Shown here in pieces: positions 56,432 through 64,000 of a stretch of 64,000 nt of DNA. Each line of letters begins with the position of its first letter. Position 1 is the first letter of the stretch. Below the pieces are notes generated by a model. That model searched no databases and was not told where the DNA came from. It saw only the letters and a list, made by a program, of their open reading frames with translations. The translations under genes were made by a program, and so were the position numbers. The stretch comes from Microbacterium suwonense (GTDB lineage: Bacteria > Actinomycetota > Actinomycetes > Actinomycetales > Microbacteriaceae): the NCBI RefSeq assembly GCF_030296555.1, contig NZ_AP027728.1:372001-436000 (forward strand), given 5' to 3'.

Positions 56432-58141
56432 ATGTCGGAAGAGCAGCGAGACCGCCGAGACGGTGAGGGCGCGCGCGATCGACGTTCCGACTCCGACCGC
56501 AAGCCACGGAACGCCAGTTCGTCGCCGCGCACACCGCGTGGCGATGGCGCCCGGGGCGGACGCGACACTCCGCGCAAGCACGGCGACCGTCCCTATCGCA
56601 ACGACCGTCCGCAGGGCGAACGTCGCTCCTACGGGGATCGCGACCGCGCTCAGGGTGACCGCAGCCAGAGTGATCGTCCCTACCGGAATGATCGTGCTCA
56701 GGGCGACCGCCCGTACCGGAATGATCGCGCCCAGGGTGAGCGTCGGTACCGGAATGACCGTCCTCAGGGCGACCGCCCGTATCGGAATGATCGCGCCCAG
56801 GGTGAGCGCCCGTATCGGAACGATCGTCCTCAGGGCGAGCGCCGTCCCTACGGCAACCGTGACCGTCCCCAGGGCGACCGTCCGTACCGGAATGACCGTC
56901 CTCAAGGTGAGCGTCCGTACCGGAACGACCGTCCCCAGGGCGACCGTCCGTATCGGAATGATGGCCCTCAGGGTGAGCGTCGTCCCTACGGCAACCGCGA
57001 CCGCACCCAGGGCGACCGTCCGTACCGGAATGACCGTCCTCAGGGCGAGCGCCGTCCCTACGGCAACCGCGACCGCACCCAGGGCGACCGTCCCTACCGC
57101 GACGACCGTCCTCAGGGCGAGCGCCGTCCCTACGGCAACCGCGACCGCACCCAGGGCGACCGTCCCTACCGCGACGACCGCGCTCAGAGTGAACGTCGTC
57201 CGTACAACGATCGCGACCGCTCCCGGGGGGACCGCGATCGCAGCCGCGGCGATGGCGGATCCTTCAGAGATCGCCCCCGTGGCGGTTCCGAGCGTCCGTA
57301 CAACGAGTACGCCCCGGTGCGCGAGCGCATTCCGGAGCCGCCGCTGCCGGACGAGATCACCGCGCGGGATCTGCATCCGTCGGCGCGCAACGAGCTCAAG
57401 ACGCTGAGCAAGGAGAACGCCGAGCAGACCGCCAGGCATCTGGCCATGGTGGCGCAGCTGGTCGACGATGAGCCCGAGCGTGCTCATGAGCACGCACTGG
57501 CCGCGTCCCGTCGTGCAGGGCGCATCGCCGTAGTGCGGTCGACCCTTGCAATCACCGCGTACGGCATCGGCGACTTCGCGCTCGCGCTGCGTGAGCTGCG
57601 CACCTACCGTCGCATCTCCGGCAAGGACGACATGATCGCGCTCATCGTCGACAGCGAGCGGGGAGTCGGCCGCCCCGACCGTGCGCTCGAGGAGGGGCGC
57701 AGCGTGGACCAGAGTGTGCTGGATCCTGACGTTCGCGTGGCATTGGCCATCGCGATGTCCGGCGCACGCCTGGATCGTGGTGAGACCGAGCTCGCACTCG
57801 GTGAACTGGAGATCCCGGAGCTCGATCCCGACCGTGCTTTCGAGTGGAGCCCCGCGCTGTTCTCTGCGCGTGCGGCGGTGCTCGAAGACCTGGGGCGCAC
57901 TGAGGAGGCGGCGTTCTGGACAGAGCGTGCCGAGGTCGCCGCCTCGGCGCTGGGCCTGGACGGCCAGTTCGACGAGATGATCGTCGAGGACGGTCTCATC
58001 GAGGACGAGGACGGGGACGAGGACGAGGACGAGGACGGGGATCTCGACGACGGTCACGATGAGCACGACGAGGTCCGAGGTGTCGAGCCCGATCCCGAGC
58101 CGCAGCCCGCATCCGAGTCCGACGACGAGACGGAGGCCTGA
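56432..58141 (+). CDS. Repeat-rich disordered protein with helical C-terminal domain
   Basis: 569 residues in three parts. Residues 1-290 are almost wholly Arg, Asp, Gly, Pro, Tyr, Asn and Gln, built from tandem units like GDRPYRNDRPQ and ERRPYGNRDRTQ. Residues 300-530 form an alpha-helical, TPR-like domain (LHPSARNELKTLSKENAEQTARHL, then AAVLEDLGRTEEAAFWTERAEVAA). Residues 530-569 are a run of Asp/Glu. The basic, Tyr/Arg-rich half resembles RNA-binding, condensate-forming regions. AGGGAG precedes the ATG. The gene sits between the rRNA operon and tlyA, which codes for an rRNA methylase, so a role with ribosomal RNA is possible. Function unknown. Confidence 0.8.
   Translation: MSEEQRDRRDGEGARDRRSDSDRKPRNASSSPRTPRGDGARGGRDTPRKHGDRPYRNDRPQGERRSYGDRDRAQGDRSQSDRPYRNDRAQGDRPYRNDRAQGERRYRNDRPQGDRPYRNDRAQGERPYRNDRPQGERRPYGNRDRPQGDRPYRNDRPQGERPYRNDRPQGDRPYRNDGPQGERRPYGNRDRTQGDRPYRNDRPQGERRPYGNRDRTQGDRPYRDDRPQGERRPYGNRDRTQGDRPYRDDRAQSERRPYNDRDRSRGDRDRSRGDGGSFRDRPRGGSERPYNEYAPVRERIPEPPLPDEITARDLHPSARNELKTLSKENAEQTARHLAMVAQLVDDEPERAHEHALAASRRAGRIAVVRSTLAITAYGIGDFALALRELRTYRRISGKDDMIALIVDSERGVGRPDRALEEGRSVDQSVLDPDVRVALAIAMSGARLDRGETELALGELEIPELDPDRAFEWSPALFSARAAVLEDLGRTEEAAFWTERAEVAASALGLDGQFDEMIVEDGLIEDEDGDEDEDEDGDLDDGHDEHDEVRGVEPDPEPQPASESDDETEA
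56577..57240 (+). repeat. Degenerate in-frame tandem repeats coding for R/D/Y/G-rich units
   Basis: About 20 diverged units of 24-45 bases, many sharing GGCGACCGTCCGTACCGG and GAGCGCCGTCCCTACGGC, run through the first half of the gene. Phase is always kept, and synonymous changes dominate, so protein sequence is under selection. Such arrays change length easily. Confidence 0.85.
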
Positions 58142-59178
58142 TGGCGCTGTTCCGCCGAGCGAAGCCCGCATCCACCCCTCTCACCGATCGTGACGCCCTG
58201 CTCGCCGACCTCGACGGCGTCGTCTATGCCGGGCCCGGCGCACTGCCGCACGCCATCGACAGCCTGAACCGCGCGGCGGCGAGCATGCGCCTGGGCTACA
58301 TCACCAACAACGCCTCCCGCACCGACGCCTCGGTGGCAGAGCATCTCACCGACCTCGGCCTGACCGTCGCCGCCGATGACGTCGTCACCAGTCCCCAGGC
58401 CGCCATGCGGCTGCTGGCGACCCTGGTTCCGGCGCCGGCGAGGATCCTCATCGTCGGAGGAGAGGGGCTGGTGGACGAGGCGCACAAGGCCGGCTACACG
58501 GTCACCCGCAGCGCGGAGGATTCCCCCGCAGCAGTGGTGCAGGGCTTCGCCCCCGAGGTCGCCTGGACGGATCTCGCCGAGGCGGCGTTCGCCCTGCAGC
58601 TGCCCGAGGACGAGGGCGGCATCCCGTGGATCTCCACGAACACCGACTGGACGATCCCGCGCGAGCGGGGTGTCGCACCGGGCAACGGCACGCTCGTCTC
58701 TGCCGTGCACACGGCGATCGGCCGGCTGTCGACGGTCGCTGGCAAGCCCGAGAAGCCCATCTTCGAGGTGGCGGTGGAGCGGTTCGGCGCGCAGCATCCG
58801 CTGTTCATCGGCGATCGGCTCGACACCGACATTGCCGGAGCCTCGCGCGCCGGCATCGACTCGGCGCTCGTGCTGACCGGCATCGACCGGCCCAAGCACG
58901 TGCTCGCCGCTCCCCAGGGATCCCGGCCCGACTACATCCTCAGCGACCTGCGCGAGCTGCACGAGCCCTACCCGCCGACGCTTCAGCGCGACGGCGTGTT
59001 CACGGTGAACGGCGCATCGGTGCGGGTCGTCGACGCGGATGTGCAGATCCTCGCGGCCGGCGGATCGCAGATCGACCTGCTGCGCGCCGGAGCAGCGGCG
59101 ATCTGGGCGACAGGGCTGATGATCTATGCGTTCCGGGTGCCGGAGCAGCTGTACGCGGATCCTTTCCACAGGCCCTGA
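58141..59178 (+). CDS. HAD-superfamily (class IIA, NagD-like) phosphatase
   Basis: 345 residues. The HAD motifs are present: ALLADLDGVVYAG (nucleophile Asp), YITNNASR (motif II Thr), EKPIFEVAVERFG with the Lys, and FIGDRLDTDIAG (motif IV). The IIA cap lies between motifs II and III. The substrate is unknown; relatives act on small sugar or nucleoside phosphates. The ATG overlaps the previous stop by one base (TGATG). The C-terminal 90 residues extend beyond the usual NagD length. Confidence 0.87.
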   Translation: MALFRRAKPASTPLTDRDALLADLDGVVYAGPGALPHAIDSLNRAAASMRLGYITNNASRTDASVAEHLTDLGLTVAADDVVTSPQAAMRLLATLVPAPARILIVGGEGLVDEAHKAGYTVTRSAEDSPAAVVQGFAPEVAWTDLAEAAFALQLPEDEGGIPWISTNTDWTIPRERGVAPGNGTLVSAVHTAIGRLSTVAGKPEKPIFEVAVERFGAQHPLFIGDRLDTDIAGASRAGIDSALVLTGIDRPKHVLAAPQGSRPDYILSDLRELHEPYPPTLQRDGVFTVNGASVRVVDADVQILAAGGSQIDLLRAGAAAIWATGLMIYAFRVPEQLYADPFHRP

Positions 59179-59220
59179 GCGTCTCCCGCGCGTGGTAGCG
59201 ATGAGCGTTACAGTGGTCGG

Positions 59221-59385
59221 ATGGAGCACACGCCAGACGAGCCGTCCGACGCCCTCTGGAGCCGACTCCGTCTCATCGAGGGGCAGCCGCTCTCCTCGCG
59301 CGCGGAGGCCTACGGCGCGCTGCACGACGAGCTCATGAAGCGGCTCGAGAGCGCGCCCCGCGGCGACGCCCCGGGGCAGCGATGA
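59221..59385 (+). CDS. Small conserved-position protein, 54 aa
   Basis: The frame reads MEHTPDEPSDALWSRLRLIE and later SSRAEAYGALHDELMKRLES, an amphipathic, mostly helical acidic protein. The ATG at 59221 follows TACAGT (59209-59214) by 6 bases, the leaderless layout common here. The stop overlaps the tlyA ATG (ATGA at 59382). This coupling and clean GC3-type codon use support a real gene. I recognise no domain. Confidence 0.7.
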   Translation: MEHTPDEPSDALWSRLRLIEGQPLSSRAEAYGALHDELMKRLESAPRGDAPGQR

Positions 59386-60178
59386 CCAGACTCGACGCGG
59401 CCCTCGCTGCGCGAGGACTGGCACGATCGCGCACGCATGCCGCGACGCTCATCGCCGACGGCATGGTGCGCGTCGAGGGGCGACCGGTCGTGAAACCCGC
59501 GACCCCCGTCTGCGATGACGACGACATCCGTGTGGATGGAGGCGACCAGTACGTCAGCCGGGGTGCGCATAAGCTCATCGCCGCGCTGGACGGCTTCTCC
59601 GTGGATCCGACAGGCCGGCTCGCGCTCGACATGGGCGCCTCCACCGGCGGCTTCACGCAGGTGCTGCGCGAACGCGGTGCACGACGCGTGCTGGCCGTCG
59701 ACGTCGGCCACGGGCAGCTCGCCGACACGATCGCCGCCGATCCCGGCGTGATCAGCGTGGAGGGCTTCAACGTCCGGCACATGACCGCACAGACGCTCGC
59801 GGATGCCACCGGCGAACCTGATCGGCCCGGCCTGGTCGTGGGTGATCTCTCGTTCATCTCGCTCGCACACGTGCTGCCCGCCGTCGCGGACGTCGTGGCG
59901 ACGGACGGCGAGGTCGTCGTGCTGATCAAGCCGCAGTTCGAGGTCGGTCGCACCGCGATCAGGGGCGGTCTGGTCACGAACCCGACCCTGCGCGTGGACG
60001 CCGTCGAACGCACGCTGTGGGCGGCGCACGATTGCGGACTGGGCGTGCTCGGCATCCTGCCGTCGCCGATCCTCGGCACGCACGGAAACGCCGAATACCT
60101 GGCGCACCTCGCGCCCGGCCGGGGACGGATCCGTCAGAATGGACTGAGCAGATCGCACACGTGGCAGGAGGACGATGA
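59382..60178 (+). CDS. tlyA: TlyA family rRNA 2'-O-methyltransferase/hemolysin-like protein (frame broken near the end)
   Basis: TlyA methylates ribose in 16S and 23S rRNA and affects capreomycin sensitivity. An N-terminal S4 domain (RLDAALAARGLARSRTHAATL) precedes an FtsJ-like fold (LALDMGASTGGFTQVLRERG, VVGDLSFISLAHVLP, VLIKPQFEVGR). GGGG at 60121-60124 is one base short. Adding it gives the end PGRGTDPSEWTEQIAHVAGG and a stop that overlaps the nadK ATG; corrected length is 265 residues. Confidence 0.92.
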
Positions 60179-61080
60179 ACGAGCGCCGCATCCTGGTCGT
60201 CGCCCACGCGAAGCGGGAGGAGACCGTCACCGCCGCCCTGCGCATCATCGACGCTCTGCACGATGCCGGTGCGATCCCGGTGCTCCCCGCACCCGACCGC
60301 GACGAGCTCGCCGACGTCGATGCCCGCTTCGCCGAGCTCGCGCTGCTCGGTGCGGACGTCGCCGCAGACGACCTGGAGCTGGCCATCGTGCTCGGCGGCG
60401 ACGGCACGATCCTGCGCGCAGCGGAGCTCGTCCGCGAGTCCGGAGCGCCCGTGCTCGGCATCAACATGGGGCACGTCGGCTTCCTCGCCGAGATCGACCG
60501 CGACGACATGGATGCCGCCGTGCGACGCGTCATCGACCGCGACTACGAGGTCGAGGAGCGGCTCGCCCTCTCCATCCGGGTGAAGGACGTCGACGGCGGT
60601 GTCGTATACGAGACCTGGGCGCTCAACGAGGCGACGGTCGAGAAGGCCAGCCGTGAGCGGATGATCGAGGTCGTGATCGAGATCGACGGCCGGCCGCTGT
60701 CCAGCTTCGGATGCGACGGGATGGTCGTCTCCACCCCGACGGGATCCACCGCGTACAACTTCTCGGCCGGTGGCCCGGTGATCTGGCCCACGGTCGAGGC
60801 GATCGCCGTCGTGCCGCTGTCGGCGCACGCACTGTTCGCCAAACCACTCGTGGTCGGGCCGGAGGCATCCGTCGCCATCGAGCTGCTCGAGCGCACCGGC
60901 GGCACCGCGATCCTGTGGTGCGACGGCCGGCGCTCGCACGAGCTGCCCCCGGGGGCGCGCGTGGTCGTGCGGCGCTCCACCCACCCGGTGCGGCTGGCGC
61001 GACTGCATCCGACCGCCTTCACCGAGCGGCTGGTGCGCAAGTTCCAACTGCCGGTCGCCGGATGGCGGGGCGCCTCGTGA
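60175..61080 (+). CDS. nadK: NAD kinase
   Basis: NadK makes NADP from NAD and ATP or polyphosphate. 301 residues with the GGDG motif in VLGGDGTILRAAE, LGINMGHVGFLAE, the NE motif in ALNEATVEK and the signature VSTPTGSTAYNFSAGGP. GGAGGACG precedes the ATG. It lies in the conserved tlyA-nadK-recN order with overlapping starts and stops. Confidence 0.96.
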   Translation: MNERRILVVAHAKREETVTAALRIIDALHDAGAIPVLPAPDRDELADVDARFAELALLGADVAADDLELAIVLGGDGTILRAAELVRESGAPVLGINMGHVGFLAEIDRDDMDAAVRRVIDRDYEVEERLALSIRVKDVDGGVVYETWALNEATVEKASRERMIEVVIEIDGRPLSSFGCDGMVVSTPTGSTAYNFSAGGPVIWPTVEAIAVVPLSAHALFAKPLVVGPEASVAIELLERTGGTAILWCDGRRSHELPPGARVVVRRSTHPVRLARLHPTAFTERLVRKFQLPVAGWRGAS

Positions 61081-62764
61081 TCGACGAGATGCGCATCAAG
61101 GGGCTCGGGGTGATCGACGACGCGACCCTGCCGCTCGGCCCCGGCTTCACCGCCGTGACCGGCGAGACCGGTGCGGGCAAGACCATGGTCGTCACCGGGC
61201 TCGGCCTGTTGCTGGGCGCGCGGGCGGACTCCACCGCCGTGCGGGCGGGCGCGGCGCAGGCTTCGGTCGCCGGCGTGTGGCTGGTGCCGCAGCAGGGCCC
61301 CGTCGCCGACATCGTCACGGATGCCGGCGGCGAGCTCGAGCCCGCAGGCGACGACGCCGAACTGTACGTCTCCCGCACGCTCAGCGCCGAGGGCGCAGCC
61401 GCGCGAGCGTGGGAGGGCGGGCGGCCCCGGCATCCGTCCTCTCGGCGCTGGCCGACGAGCTCGTGGTCGTGCACGGGCAGTCCGATCAGCTGCGCCTGCG
61501 CTCGGCATCCGCGCAGCGCGAGGCGCTCGACCGCTTCGGCGGTGAACGGGTCGCCGGTGCTCTCGTCACGTACACGGAGTGCTTCCGCCGCTGGCGCGAG
61601 CTGGACGCCGAGATCGCCGAGCTCACCGAGAACCGAGACCGGCGGATGGCCGAGGCCGCCGCCCTGCGGGAGCAGCTCGCCGAGATCGAAGCGATCGAAC
61701 CTGAAGCGGGGGAGGATGTCTCGCTGAACGAGCGGGCGGAGCGGCTCGCGAACTCCGAGGAGCTGCGCCAGTCGGCAGCCCTCGCTCGCACCGCACTGTC
61801 GGCCGAGGACGACACCCCGGACGTGGCCGTGCTCCTCGCCGAGGCGCGTCGCTCGCTGGAACGCGCCGCCGACCCGACCCTGGCAGAGATCTCCGAGGCT
61901 CTCGCCGATCTCGGCTACCGCGCCGCCGACCTCGCCGGGCAGCTGTCCAGCTACCTCGCCGACCTCGACGAGTCCGGGCCGCACGAGTTGGCTGCGGTGG
62001 AGGAGCGCCGGGCCGCGATCGGCGGCCTGATCCGGCAGCACGGATCGCTGGATGATGCGCTGGAGCTGTGGCGCACCGGCTCGCTGCGCCTGGCCGAGCT
62101 CGACGACGACGGCGACCGCATCGAGCGGCTCACCACCGAGGCCGCGCAGGCTCGTGCCGCGTTGGATAAGGCCGCCGCCGCCCTCACCGCCGCCCGCACC
62201 GAGGCGGCCGTGCGCCTGTCTGAGAAGGTCACCGAGGAGCTGCACGCACTCGCGATGCCGGATGCCCGGCTCGAGGTGCGCGTGTCGCCGGGCCCGGAGT
62301 CGACGCACGGCCGCGATGAGGTGGCGATCCTGCTGGCGCCGCATCCCGGCGCCGAACCGAGGTCGGTGTCGCGCAGCGCGTCCGGCGGTGAGCTCTCCCG
62401 CGTGATGCTGGCCATCGAGGTCGTCATCGCCGGCACCGATCCGGTGCCCACCTTCGTGTTCGACGAGGTGGATGCCGGAATCGGCGGCGCCGCCGCCATC
62501 GAGGTCGGCCGACGGCTGGCCACGCTCGCCCGCACCGCACAGGTGATCGCCGTGACGCACCTGGCGCAAGTCGCGGCGTTCGCCACCAACCACCTCTCGG
62601 TGGTGAAGTCCAACGACGGATCCGTCACCGCCTCCAGCGTCACCCGACTGGCAGGAGAGCAGCGCGAGGCTGAGATGGCCCGGCTGCTGTCCGGACTCGC
62701 TGATTCGGATGCCGCACTCAGCCACGCCCGCGAACTCCTGAGCCTGGGCTCGGAATCGAACTGA
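61077..62764 (+). CDS. recN: DNA repair protein RecN (frame broken)
   Basis: An SMC-like ATPase for double-strand-break repair. Walker A TGETGAGKTMVVTG is near the N-terminus; the middle is a coiled coil (residues 160-370), with SGGELSRVMLAIEVV (signature) and FVFDEVDAGIGG (Walker B) near the end. At 61409-61417 the frame changes within the RxFxxGR region: RAW is followed out of frame by GGRAAPASVLSALADELV. A lost TGGG unit (4 bases; RAWVGGRAAP) or one G would explain it. Corrected length is about 563 residues. Confidence 0.92.
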
Positions 62765-62772
62765 TAGGATAA

Positions 62773-64000
<1,228 letters not shown>

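Noticed and set aside
56577..57240. Possible CRISPR or satellite array
   Set aside because: Units vary in length and sequence, have no unique spacers and keep one reading frame; they code for part of a protein.

Overview
The window is a 64 kb piece of a high-GC (roughly 70%) actinobacterial chromosome. The 16S rRNA gene at about 51.1-52.6 kb, the gene neighbourhoods (ftsE-ftsX-smpB, lexA beside a LysM gene, hisCBH-priA, infC-rpmI-rplT, argCJBDF-H, tlyA-nadK-recN-pyrG) and the frequent leaderless promoters all point to Microbacteriaceae, most likely Microbacterium. It is core chromosome: I see no insertion sequence, prophage, CRISPR array or integrative element.

Layout. 0-0.3 kb: end of a DedA gene and tRNA-Leu(UAG). 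0.4-4.9 kb: a Tad/Flp pilus locus. 4.9-9.9 kb: an MFS transporter, prfB, ftsE-ftsX and smpB. 9.9-15.3 kb: an S9 peptidase (minus strand) and metF-metE. 15.3-16.7 kb: lexA, divergent from an SOS-type LysM cell-division gene. 16.8-20.8 kb: hisC-hisB-hisH, priA and sseB. 20.8-22.8 kb: a DUF1844 gene and the infC-rpmI-rplT operon. 22.8-30.2 kb: an RNA methyltransferase, a two-component system, an orphan TAXI lipoprotein and gluABCD glutamate uptake. 30.2-33.2 kb: gluconate kinase and permease, divergent. 33.3-36.8 kb: pheST. 36.9-39.9 kb: a TPP riboswitch, thiM and a thiE-thiD-tenA triple fusion. 40-46.8 kb: arginine biosynthesis. 46.9-50.5 kb: satD-DUF3307, tyrS and DUF4184. 50.6-56.4 kb: an rRNA operon (16S-23S-5S, no tRNA in the spacer). 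56.4-64 kb: a repeat-rich disordered protein, a HAD phosphatase, a 54-aa protein, tlyA, nadK, recN and the start of pyrG.

Biology. The most interesting pieces are regulatory. An arginine-rich 24-codon reading frame with its own leaderless promoter lies upstream of argC and could be an attenuation leader peptide. infC has a perfect Shine-Dalgarno placed for an AUC start and follows a structured leader of about 215 nt. An OmpR-type regulator and histidine kinase are coupled by overlap to a TAXI binding protein that has no TRAP permease, directly upstream of gluABCD; 11-bp-phased direct repeats sit at the gluA promoter. satD, whose product ends in a helix-turn-helix, has an unusually AT-rich palindromic promoter.

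Sequence quality. Thirteen genes carry reading-frame breaks (14 lesions). Every one is a net loss of 1, 2 or 4 bases, mostly in short G/C runs, and they include pheT and ftsE, which are essential. This looks like deletion-type sequencing or consensus error and not gene decay, so I annotate these genes as full length and note each break.
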